7,851 nt of DNA, taken from the NCBI GenBank assembly GCA_003543635.1, contig DNAE01000082.1, forward strand, positions 1 through 7,851. The letters run 5' to 3'. The position numbers and the translations under genes are program-made. Within the stretch, counting starts at the first letter, position 1; every line of letters begins with the position of its first letter. Below the pieces are notes generated by a model. It was not told the DNA's origin and ran no database searches. It saw only the letters and a program-made list of their open reading frames with translations. This document shows positions 1 through 5,821 of the stretch, piece by piece. Source of the DNA: Clostridiales bacterium (lineage in GTDB: Bacteria > Bacillota > Clostridia > Saccharofermentanales > Saccharofermentanaceae).

Positions 1-254
1 ATGGTCTTGTTTCCCAGGACCCTCACGGGGGAATAGATGATGAGATGGGGATCCGTAAGGAGCGAAGGATCGAAGGCCTCCGTCCTGATGCCGTCATTCT
101 CGGCAACAAAGACCCTGTTTCTGGAGTTAACGGATCTTCCCATGATGAAATAAGCCGTTACAGCCTTCTTTCCGTTCGGTGTCTTACCGATGATTATTCC
201 TCTTCCGGGGTACGGATTATTCTTGAGCAATTCATATATGTTTTCTGTCTTCAT
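1..254 (-). CDS. IMP cyclohydrolase (PurO-type), N-terminal part
   Basis: The gene is cut by the left edge; 84 residues are visible. The start is the ATG at 254-252, with GGAGG at 267-263 on the minus strand, 8 nt upstream and just after the purN stop. The N-terminus carries NPYPGRG at residues 13-19 followed by a G-K-T-P-N-G turn and an AYFIMGRSVNSRNR block at about 34-47. I recognise this as the stand-alone IMP cyclohydrolase family (PurO-like, Pfam IMP_cyclohyd), which closes the ring of FAICAR to give IMP, the last step of de novo purine synthesis. Many bacteria instead do this with the C-terminal activity of bifunctional PurH. The position after purN in a purine operon agrees with the assignment. 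The gene symbol is left blank because naming differs between genomes and most of the protein is missing. Confidence 0.85.
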   Translation of the reverse strand, partial: MKTENIYELLKNNPYPGRGIIIGKTPNGKKAVTAYFIMGRSVNSRNRVFVAENDGIRTEAFDPSLLTDPHLIIYSPVRVLGNKT

Positions 255-270
255 CTTACATTCCTCCGTA

Positions 271-894
271 TCATTCATTGATTATTGCCAGATTGTCTTC
301 GACCATTACCTTGCCGTCGGCTATGAGCCTTATGGCCTTGGGCAGTATGACCTGCTCGCACTCCTTCATGATCCTCTTCTGAAGGCTCTCGGGGGTATCG
401 TCCCTTAAGACATCCACCGCCTTTTGCAGGATGATGGGGCCCTCATCGTAGTTCTCGTTGACGAAGTGCACCGTTGCGCCGGATACCTTGACGCCCCTCT
501 TGAGCACGGCTTCATGGGGCTTGATCCCGTACATGCCCGCTCCGCAGAAGGAAGGGATCAGCGCAGGATGGATATTTATTATCCTGTTGGAATACTCCTT
601 AACGACTTCCTTACCCAGGAGCGAGAGGTATCCCGCCAGAACGATAAGCTCAGCACCGGAAGACCTTACCTCATCCAGGACCTTCCTATCCCACTCTTCC
701 CTGTCCTTGAAGTCCTTTACGGACAATACGACTGAGGGAATGCCGTTCTCCGCGGCCCTTGTCAAGGCATAGGCATCCTTATTGGAGGCAACCACCAGGG
801 AGATCGTTACTCCCGACAGGTATCCGCTCTTAATATTGTCGATTATCGCCTGGAGGTTTGTTCCGCCTCCGGATACGAATACGGCTATCTTCAT
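271..894 (-). CDS. purN: Phosphoribosylglycinamide formyltransferase
   Basis: The 207-residue product transfers a formyl group from 10-formyl-tetrahydrofolate to GAR, giving FGAR, in the cytoplasm (third step of purine synthesis). The N-terminal strand ends in the phosphate-binding loop SGGGTNL at residues 8-14. The catalytic triad expected for this family is visible: Asn107 and His109 in INIHPALIPSF (106-116), and Asp150 in NYDEGPIILQ. Length matches the usual 190-215 residues. The loop after IPSF reads CGAGMYGIKPHEAVL, with the conserved His-Glu region retained. The start ATG at 894-892 is 3 nt after the purF stop, and a GGAAAGGG purine tract overlapping the end of purF serves as ribosome site, so translation is probably coupled. 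Nothing suggests loss of function. Confidence 0.96.
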   Translation of the reverse strand: MKIAVFVSGGGTNLQAIIDNIKSGYLSGVTISLVVASNKDAYALTRAAENGIPSVVLSVKDFKDREEWDRKVLDEVRSSGAELIVLAGYLSLLGKEVVKEYSNRIINIHPALIPSFCGAGMYGIKPHEAVLKRGVKVSGATVHFVNENYDEGPIILQKAVDVLRDDTPESLQKRIMKECEQVILPKAIRLIADGKVMVEDNLAIINE

Positions 895-897
895 CTG

Positions 898-2295
898 TTA
901 ACCCTTTCCGTTCTCATCGCAGGGTCTGCCTGCCACGTAATTTCCGTCGAAGCATGCGGAACATGTTCCGCAGTGTATACCGGTGAGGGCTTCCTTGAGA
1001 GAGCCGAGGCTGATATATCCGAGGGAATCTGCTCCTATCATATCGCGGATCTCTTCAACTGTCATCGTTGTTGCGGGAAGATCTGCATTCGTGGAAGCGT
1101 TAACGCCGTAGCAGCAGGGGTATTTAACCTCGGGGGAAGCAAGTCTTACGTGTACTTCCTTGGCTCCGTTGTCCTTGAGGAAACGGATGATGTGCTTTGT
1201 GGTAGTACCCCTTACGAGGGAATCGTCTACGATGGCGATCCTCTTGTCCTTAACGGCAGTCTTCAATACGGCGAACTTCATCCTTACGGCAAGCTCCCTC
1301 TGCTCCTGGGTGCTCTTGATGAAGGTCCTTCCCACGTATCTGTTCTTAAGAAGACCCATTCCGTAGGGAACGCCCAGACCGTCTGCAAAACCCAAGGCAG
1401 CGGCATTACCGGAATCCGGAGCACCGATAACAAGGTCACAATCACAGGGATGCTCCTTGGCAAGGGCCTGTCCGGCCTTATATCTGGACTCGAAGATGCT
1501 CGTATTGTCGATGACACTGTCGGGTCTTGCAACGTAAACATACTCGAAGATACAAACGTTACCGTCCTTTACCCTCTGCTCGGAAGACTTGGAATCATCA
1601 TAGAAAAGGGATGTGACCCTCTCCTTGGAGATGGAAACGATCTCACCGGGCTCGATATCCCTAATGAACTCTGCATCGAGGGCATCGAGGGCGCAATTCT
1701 CGGAGGAAAGGAGATACTGGTCACCCTTCTTTCCGAGGACGAGGGGTCTCATTCCGAAGGGATCGCGTACGCCGATGAGCTTATCCTCGGTCATGAGGAT
1801 CATGGAATAAACTCCCTTAAGCTCCTTCATGGTCTCAAGCATCGCATGCTCGCAGTCCTCTGTTCTGATCCTGTTCCTGGAGAAGAGGGAAAGGATGAGC
1901 TCGGAATCGGTATTTGTCTGGAAGATGGCACCCATCTTCTTGAGTTCCTCGCGGATCTCATCGCAGTTGAGGATGGAGGAATCCGAGGAGAGGGCGATGT
2001 TGCCCACGCTGGACTTTATGAGGGTGGGCTGTATCCCGTCACTTCCCAGGACAGCGTCTGCTCCCCTTGCGTGACAGACTGCGCAGTCACCGCCCAGGGC
2101 GGAAAGGGTCACGTCGTCGAAGATGTCGGCAACCATACCCGGCTGCTTGTGCACCATGAAGGTACCGCCGTTGTTGACTGCGATACCCGCAGACTCCTGG
2201 CCTCTGTGCTGAAGAGAGAATATACCGTAGTATGCCGTCTTTGAAATATCGGCCTTCTCATAGGATCTGTTGATAACTCCGAATAATCCGCTCAT
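898..2295 (-). CDS. purF: PurF-family amidophosphoribosyltransferase with degenerate glutaminase site
   Basis: The 465-residue protein follows the Bacillus-type PurF along its length. PurF makes 5-phosphoribosylamine from PRPP using ammonia released from glutamine. The C-terminal phosphoribosyltransferase half looks intact: KNRYVGRTFI flexible loop (317-326), PRPP loop IVDDSLVRGTTT (355-366), and candidate Fe-S cysteines Cys248, Cys394 or 395, and C-x2-C-x2-C at 442-448. The N-terminal Ntn glutaminase half is altered. The chain starts Met-Ser-Gly-Leu-Phe-Gly, so the nucleophile Cys of the usual C-G-x-x-G start is Ser2. The oxyanion Asn-Gly is Asp105-Ser106, and HVRY-x-T-A-G reads HARGADA. Arg77, Asp130 and HRGQ (30-33) remain. 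No other start can restore Cys: in frame, a stop lies only seven codons upstream of the ATG and no Cys lies between. GGAGG lies at 2306-2302, and the gap to purE is 1 nt. Most likely it uses free ammonia or a separate glutaminase; a regulatory or other role is possible. Confidence 0.9.
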   Translation of the reverse strand: MSGLFGVINRSYEKADISKTAYYGIFSLQHRGQESAGIAVNNGGTFMVHKQPGMVADIFDDVTLSALGGDCAVCHARGADAVLGSDGIQPTLIKSSVGNIALSSDSSILNCDEIREELKKMGAIFQTNTDSELILSLFSRNRIRTEDCEHAMLETMKELKGVYSMILMTEDKLIGVRDPFGMRPLVLGKKGDQYLLSSENCALDALDAEFIRDIEPGEIVSISKERVTSLFYDDSKSSEQRVKDGNVCIFEYVYVARPDSVIDNTSIFESRYKAGQALAKEHPCDCDLVIGAPDSGNAAALGFADGLGVPYGMGLLKNRYVGRTFIKSTQEQRELAVRMKFAVLKTAVKDKRIAIVDDSLVRGTTTKHIIRFLKDNGAKEVHVRLASPEVKYPCCYGVNASTNADLPATTMTVEEIRDMIGADSLGYISLGSLKEALTGIHCGTCSACFDGNYVAGRPCDENGKG

Positions 2296-2296
2296 G

Positions 2297-2806
2297 TTAT
2301 GCCTCCATATCTTTTATCTTGTTTTGAAGATTCTCGTCTCTTTTTGCCACGGAGTTCTTAAGCTCCTCCTTATATGCCTTGAGCTTGCCTGCAAGTTCAC
2401 TGTCGGACGTGGCAAGGATCTGGCAGGCAAGGATTCCCGCATTTGTTCCGCCGTCTATGGCAACGGTGGCCACCGGAATACCGGAGGGCATCTGGACCGT
2501 GGCATAGAGGGCATCCACGCCGTTCAATGCTCCGCCCTTACAGGGTACGCCGATTACCGGCAGGACCGTATTTGCCGCGATGACTCCCCCCAGATGAGCC
2601 GCAAGTCCCGCCGCAGCAATGATCACCTTAAAGCCGTTATCGTCTGCGCTCTTTGCCAGTTCGATGGCTCTTTCAGGGGTCCTGTGGGCCGATGCCACGT
2701 GGGCTTCGAATTCCACTCCGAACTTCTTCAGGGACTTGAAGCATCCCTCCATTACCGGGAAGTCCGAGTCGGAACCCATTACGATGAGTACTTTTCCGTT
2801 TGCCAT
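2297..2806 (-). CDS. purE: N5-carboxyaminoimidazole ribonucleotide mutase
   Basis: This 169-residue protein is a class I PurE, which moves the carboxyl group of N5-CAIR to C4 to give CAIR. It normally works after the ATP-dependent synthase PurK, which is not in the window. Visible motifs are the phosphate-binding GSDSD at 11-15, SAHRTPER at 39-46 with the catalytic His41, and GLAAHLGGVIAA at 67-78 with the second active-site His71; the usual AHLPG is AHLGG here. The C-terminus from about 135 is a charged helical tail. The length is typical of bacterial PurE. The ATG at 2806-2804 is preceded by AGGAGG just after the stop of the CapA-like gene, a gap of 15 nt. The stop is 1 nt from the purF start. 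Confidence 0.96.
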   Translation of the reverse strand: MANGKVLIVMGSDSDFPVMEGCFKSLKKFGVEFEAHVASAHRTPERAIELAKSADDNGFKVIIAAAGLAAHLGGVIAANTVLPVIGVPCKGGALNGVDALYATVQMPSGIPVATVAIDGGTNAGILACQILATSDSELAGKLKAYKEELKNSVAKRDENLQNKIKDMEA

Positions 2807-2821
2807 TTCTTCTTCCTCCTG

Positions 2822-3919
2822 TTATTCGTCTTCCTGAGACCAGTTAAGTTTTTCCATTACTCTGTAGTAGTCTTCACTCCCCCACTCATAGGGCATGGGG
2901 CAATAGTCATTCCCGGGCCGTGTGGAGGTCTGGGAAAAGGGGATCACGTTAAGATTATAGGATTCGCAATAGGAATTCGTCTCATCCATGACGAATTCGC
3001 ACTGGACGATACAGCTGTCCGGATCGGAAAGCCCGGTATTGCCGCCGAAGCAGAAATTGGACAGGCAGTAGATAATGTATTTTCCGTTATATTTCTCGAT
3101 GGGCTGGAGCCTGTGGGGATGGGTACCCACCACGATATCGGCACCGTAGTCGATGAGATCGTGTCCGCAGGAGACCTGGGAATCCCTGGGGGTGTAGTCC
3201 TTCTCTATTCCCCAGTGCACCGATACGATGATGATATTACATCCCATCTCCCGAAGCTCGTCGATGAGAGGATACGCGGTCGCGGTGGTGTCTCCGGACA
3301 CCAGATCGATCCCGCACATTCCGATCAGCACACCGTCTATCTCACATGTGGCCACGGAATGCTGGTTGCTCCAAAGGATCCCCACGGAATCCAAGGCATC
3401 CTGGGTATCCTGAAGTCCCTGATCATAGTAGTCCCAGCTGTGGTTATTGGCCAGGTTCACCGCATCTATTCCCCCATAGGTGAGCATTTCCGTGTACTCG
3501 AAGGGACCGCTGAAGACGAACTCCTTTGTGAGGTGGGCCGTGGCATCGGTGATGGTACCCTCGAAGTTGGCGAGGGTCAGATCGTCACTGTTAAGGTAGG
3601 GAGCCGCATTCTGAAAGCAGTACTCCATTCCCTCCTCTTCCACCACGGCATCAAAGGATCCGGCGGAACCGCTCCAGGCCAGGGCATCCGCCAGGGTGCA
3701 GTCGCCGATGAAGCTGACGTTTATCCTTGAGGGCTCCGGTGTGGGAGTGGGCGTGGGCACGGGGGTATCGGTGGGCACCGGCGTGGGTGTCGCCTCCGTT
3801 GCGATTATCTCTGTTGCGGGGATCTCAGAGGTTGCTTCGGTATCAGGTTGTAGCAAAGAACATCCGGCAACTACCGGAATCGCCAAAGATATGAGAAACG
3901 CCGCATCCAACCTTCTCAA
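2822..3919 (-). CDS. CapA-family (PGA_cap) metallophosphatase-like lipoprotein
   Basis: The product is 365 residues from a proposed TTG start at 3919. That start has AGGGG 7 nt upstream and gives a short lipoprotein signal peptide: two Arg, a hydrophobic run and the lipobox VVAGC with Cys20. A GTG at 3925 would sit too close to the AGGGG, and an earlier in-frame TTG at 3976 lies within the promoter. After the lipobox comes a Pro/Thr-rich spacer (about 44-63), as in anchored surface proteins. The rest matches the CapA/PgsA-like fold: FIGDCTL (about 70-76), ANFEGT (117-122), NLANNH (155-160), VSVHWG (232-237), GTHPH (265-269) and LSNF (286-289). These are the Asp, Asn and His positions expected for metal binding. 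Family members act in poly-gamma-glutamate capsule synthesis, but many clostridial copies lack proven roles and no capB or capC is seen. It is the first gene of the purine operon, 15 nt before purE. Confidence 0.85.
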   Translation of the reverse strand: MRRLDAAFLISLAIPVVAGCSLLQPDTEATSEIPATEIIATEATPTPVPTDTPVPTPTPTPEPSRINVSFIGDCTLADALAWSGSAGSFDAVVEEEGMEYCFQNAAPYLNSDDLTLANFEGTITDATAHLTKEFVFSGPFEYTEMLTYGGIDAVNLANNHSWDYYDQGLQDTQDALDSVGILWSNQHSVATCEIDGVLIGMCGIDLVSGDTTATAYPLIDELREMGCNIIIVSVHWGIEKDYTPRDSQVSCGHDLIDYGADIVVGTHPHRLQPIEKYNGKYIIYCLSNFCFGGNTGLSDPDSCIVQCEFVMDETNSYCESYNLNVIPFSQTSTRPGNDYCPMPYEWGSEDYYRVMEKLNWSQEDE

Positions 3920-3949
3920 ATGCACACCCCTGTCAATAAATACAGGACG

Positions 3950-3976
3950 ATTATAGCAAAAATCGTCCTGCAGCAA
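3950..3976 (-). promoter_or_regulatory. Extended -10 promoter of the capA-pur operon
   Basis: On the minus strand, TGC-TATAAT occupies 3958-3950, a perfect extended -10 box. A TTGCTG at 3976-3971 may act as a weak -35, at a short 15-nt spacing; extended -10 promoters tolerate poor -35 boxes. Transcription would start near 3943, giving a leader of about 24 nt with AGGGG before the TTG start at 3919. No riboswitch-sized leader is present, so any purine control must be by a protein, by the upstream DNA or at internal sites. No clear PurR box was recognised. Confidence 0.65.
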
Positions 3977-4032
3977 CAGATAAAATCTATTTATATATTG
4001 CCCAATATTAAAGGGCTCCGTAAGATTTATTT

Positions 4033-5235
4033 TTATCCCTCGTCTCCGTAGGTACCAAGAAGGATGGATCTTACGAACAGTCCGGAATTGGAGATGAATT
4101 CATCGGGCCAGTGACCTGCGAGTTTCTCCTCCATGGTAAGGACATTTGATACGAACTTCAGGGCATTGGAGGATTCCGTGACGGAACCGCCGATGGACCA
4201 GTTACACCAGCTGATGTTGTTCTCTTCCAGCATCTGGAGCCATGCCAGGGACTCCTCCTCGTAGACTCCTCCGCTGCCGGAAGCCTGGGATGTTCCCCAC
4301 TCGGATACGAATACGGGAAGGCCCATATCAAGGGCTGTCTGGAGCTGATCCTTCATCTCCTGTCCGTGGGAACCGGCATAGAAATGGAAGGTGTACATGA
4401 GGTTCTCCCCTTCAATGGGATTAGCGGCGGCGATATCAACGTCCCTGCTGTAGTTTGATGTTCCGATGAGGATGATATTGTCGGGATCGTTGGCCCTTAT
4501 GGCGTCGATGACATCCACCGCGTAGGGTCTTATGGTGTTGTCCCAGTCCACGGGACTGTCGGGATCATCGTATCTCATACCGTTGGGCTCATTACAGATC
4601 TCGTAGATAACATTGGGATACTCACCGTAGATAGCGGAGATCCTGGAGAAGAAATCGATGGCCATATCCTTATGTTCATTGGGGTCGCCGTCGAATAGGA
4701 TATGCCAGTCGATGATGACGTAGACTCCCTGGGCTATGCACAGATCCATGTACTCGCAGGCCTGGTTGAAATACTTGTCGGGGTTCTGGGTATATCCGTC
4801 GGAATTACCCTCGGTATACATGGCGAGCCTGATGACGTCGCATCCCCAGTCCTCGGCAAGGGTCTGGACCGTATCCGCGTTGACGAATCCCGCCATTCCG
4901 TTAAGTCCGTAGGTACTCATGCCGCGAAGCTGGATGGGTTCACCGTTCTGATTGACTATATCCTTACCCACAACGGAGAGCTGTCCGTTGTTTTCCACTA
5001 CCTTCTCGGTTACCACCGCCGTGCTGAAGGGGCCGTGGGAAGGCTCTTCCGCCGCTGTTTCCGAGATCTCCGTCTCAATGGTCAGGGATTCGGAAGCCTC
5101 GGTGCTTTCCGAAGTCACTGCCGCTGATGTGGCAGGCGGAAGTGTCTCATCCGGAAGTTGCTTCGAACATGCCGTAAAGAGCATGGAAACCACCATTAAT
5201 GTTGAAATAATAGCGAATCTTTTGTGTTTTTTCAT
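4033..5235 (-). CDS. GH5 endoglucanase-type glycoside hydrolase, lipoprotein
   Basis: The 400-residue product begins with a basic and hydrophobic signal peptide ending in lipobox LFTAC, Cys23, so it is probably anchored on the outer face of the membrane. Residues 24-78 are a Ser/Thr/Glu-rich linker. The catalytic domain starts near 84 (GQLSVVGKDIV, then GEPIQLRGMSTYGLN) and runs to the end. Key GH5 residues are visible: Arg136 (VIRLAMY), His178 (IIDWH), Asn215-Glu216-Pro217 acid/base (YEICNEPNG), His284 and Tyr286 (YTFHFYAG), nucleophile Glu312 (VFVSEWGTS) and Trp346. The pattern resembles the GH5_2 type of cellulase, so a beta-1,4-glucan is the likely substrate, though GH5 specificity varies. 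No carbohydrate-binding module or dockerin is present. ATG at 5235-5233 is preceded by GAGGGAG. The gene appears to be transcribed alone, from the divergent spacer. Confidence 0.92.
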   Translation of the reverse strand: MKKHKRFAIISTLMVVSMLFTACSKQLPDETLPPATSAAVTSESTEASESLTIETEISETAAEEPSHGPFSTAVVTEKVVENNGQLSVVGKDIVNQNGEPIQLRGMSTYGLNGMAGFVNADTVQTLAEDWGCDVIRLAMYTEGNSDGYTQNPDKYFNQACEYMDLCIAQGVYVIIDWHILFDGDPNEHKDMAIDFFSRISAIYGEYPNVIYEICNEPNGMRYDDPDSPVDWDNTIRPYAVDVIDAIRANDPDNIILIGTSNYSRDVDIAAANPIEGENLMYTFHFYAGSHGQEMKDQLQTALDMGLPVFVSEWGTSQASGSGGVYEEESLAWLQMLEENNISWCNWSIGGSVTESSNALKFVSNVLTMEEKLAGHWPDEFISNSGLFVRSILLGTYGDEG

Positions 5236-5246
5236 GACAACTCCCT

Positions 5247-5266
5247 CAACTTATTCTCAAAAGTTG
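5247..5266. repeat. Inverted repeat in the GH5 gene leader
   Basis: CAACTT (5247-5252) and AAGTTG (5261-5266) form perfect 6-bp arms around an 8-nt centre. The repeat lies between the predicted start of transcription of the GH5 gene and its GAGGGAG ribosome site. It could be an operator or a weak leader hairpin. Six base pairs in AT-rich DNA may also arise by chance, so this is only a candidate. Confidence 0.3.
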
Positions 5267-5273
5267 TTTAAAG

Positions 5274-5300
5274 TGTATAATAAGAATTGATGTTATTCAA
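5274..5300 (-). promoter_or_regulatory. Candidate promoter of the GH5 gene
   Basis: On the minus strand, TTGAAT (5300-5295) and TATACA (5279-5274) are separated by 15 nt. This is shorter than ideal but similar to the spacing at the other two minus-strand promoters proposed here. Transcription would start near 5267, about 30 nt before the ATG. The region is AT-rich and offers other weak boxes, so the exact position is uncertain. Confidence 0.4.
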
Positions 5301-5310
5301 TAGACTGTGG

Positions 5311-5326
5311 CTTGTTCACAAACAAG
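5311..5326. promoter_or_regulatory. Palindrome, possible operator between divergent genes
   Basis: CTTGTT-CACA-AACAAG is a perfect 6+4+6 inverted repeat, about 10 bp upstream of the proposed -35 of the GH5 gene and about 40 bp upstream of the -10 of the HEAT-repeat gene. That is a sensible place for a regulator acting on either gene. It does not match an operator I can name with certainty, and there is no run of T after it to make it a terminator. Confidence 0.35.
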
Positions 5327-5363
5327 TCATAAATTATTAACATTTTACTTTGTAATGTCGAAT

Positions 5364-5369
5364 TATAAT
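5364..5369 (+). promoter_or_regulatory. Candidate -10 box of the HEAT-repeat gene
   Basis: A perfect TATAAT lies 42 nt before the ATG at 5412 in AT-rich DNA. No good -35 is seen 16-18 nt upstream and there is no TG extension, so the call rests on the -10 alone. Because AATTATAAT is nearly symmetrical, a TATAAT also reads on the opposite strand at 5367-5362. Confidence 0.4.
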
Positions 5370-5380
5370 GAAAATAGATA

Positions 5381-5399
5381 AAGACAGACAGTATGTCTT
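5381..5399 (+). repeat. Inverted repeat in the HEAT-repeat gene leader
   Basis: AAGACA (5381-5386) and TGTCTT (5394-5399) are perfect 6-bp arms around 7 nt, ending 1 nt before the AGGAG ribosome site. In RNA it would fold into a small hairpin beside the Shine-Dalgarno sequence; in DNA it could be an operator just after the start of transcription. Functional meaning is not shown. Confidence 0.3.
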
Positions 5400-5411
5400 A
5401 AGGAGTTGTGT

Positions 5412-5753
5412 ATGGCGCGAATCGATAGCTTGAAAGCAAAAATAGCAAAGCTTGCCGCTAAGGGAAAACTTGACGGATTAATTAAGTACGCATCTGATTC
5501 CGATGATTCGGTCAGGACCGAGGTCGCCATAGCAATGGGCAGGATCGCGACCTATGAGTGCGGAATGGCTTTGATCCCTCTTCTCCGTGATCCATCTCCG
5601 ATGGTACGAAGTGCAGCGGCCACTTCCGCAGCAGACATCCAGGCAAAGCATTGTGAGGAGTACGTTAAGAAGCTCGCCTTTGCCGATTCTGATCCCGAAG
5701 TTAGGACCATAGCAAAGGCTGCGTTCGACAGATTGAAGACCAATGTCGTCTGA
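5412..5753 (+). CDS. Small HEAT-repeat protein
   Basis: The 113-residue protein starts at the ATG at 5412, 6 nt after AGGAG (5401-5405); the in-frame TTG at 5406 touches the ribosome site and is unlikely. After a Lys-rich amphipathic helix (1-19) there are three HEAT-like helical pairs, at about 20-47, 50-79 and 83-110. Each carries the D/P-x-x-V-R turn typical of the PBS-lyase-like HEAT class: Val34-Arg35, Val65-Arg66 and Val97-Arg98. It has no signal peptide or membrane segment, so it is probably cytoplasmic. Such small repeat scaffolds usually bind a protein partner; no enzyme motif is present and I cannot name the partner. It is the only plus-strand gene here, divergent from the GH5 gene and followed by a strong terminator, so it seems to be a single-gene unit. 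Confidence 0.85.
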   Translation: MARIDSLKAKIAKLAAKGKLDGLIKYASDSDDSVRTEVAIAMGRIATYECGMALIPLLRDPSPMVRSAAATSAADIQAKHCEEYVKKLAFADSDPEVRTIAKAAFDRLKTNVV

Positions 5754-5769
5754 GGCAAGAGAATGATAG

Positions 5770-5798
5770 AAAGGACGCCCGCGGGGCGTCCTTTTATT
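5770..5798 (+). terminator. Bidirectional rho-independent terminator
   Basis: AAAGGACGCCC (5770-5780) pairs perfectly with GGGCGTCCTTT (5784-5794) around a GCG loop, and the plus strand continues with TATTAT after four T. This is a strong terminator for the HEAT-repeat gene, whose stop is 16 nt before the stem. On the other strand the hairpin follows the stop of the CdaA-CdaR gene (5822) and ends in TTT then CTAT, so it should also serve that converging gene, perhaps less efficiently. Confidence 0.92.
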
Positions 5799-5821
5799 AT
5801 GTCTGAAAATAAGACCGGGAT

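Larger units (their letters stand above)
1..3955 (-). other. Predicted operon: capA-like, purE, purF, purN, IMP cyclohydrolase
   Basis: Five co-directional minus-strand genes follow one another with gaps of 15, 1, 3 and 16 nt, and no terminator-like hairpin was seen between them. Several ribosome sites lie inside or right after the preceding gene; for example, the purF Shine-Dalgarno is within the last codons of purE. This supports one transcript starting at the extended -10 promoter near 3950-3976 and continuing past the left edge. The operon would make a surface lipoprotein together with purine enzymes. Extent beyond the window and internal promoters are unknown. Confidence 0.7.

Noticed and set aside
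973..2244. Long plus-strand open frame (423 codons) opposite purF
   Set aside because: The opposite strand encodes clear PurF motifs throughout; this frame has no domain or good ribosome site.
2270..3730. Long plus-strand open frame (486 codons) opposite purE and the capA-like gene
   Set aside because: It mirrors two well-recognised minus-strand genes, contains no recognisable domain, and crosses the junction between them. It is a shadow frame.
3725..3790. GTGGGN-type tandem repeat on the plus strand
   Set aside because: It is simply the coding of the Pro/Thr-rich linker in the CapA-like lipoprotein, with no exact repeat unit.
3920..3976. Longer form of the capA-like protein from a TTG at 3976
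   Set aside because: The TTG overlaps the -35/-10 region of the promoter and would put about 19 polar residues before the lipoprotein signal peptide; the TTG at 3919 has AGGGG at good spacing.
4000..4016. GCCC/GGGC hairpin after the GH5 gene as its terminator
   Set aside because: Only a 4-bp stem with a 9-nt loop and no continuous T run; too weak to call, so the GH5 transcript may read into the capA operon.
5362..5367. Minus-strand TATAAT as the main GH5 promoter
   Set aside because: No supporting -35 or TG extension, and it would give a leader of about 120 nt; the boxes at 5274-5300 are closer to the gene. It probably reflects the near symmetry of the HEAT gene's -10.
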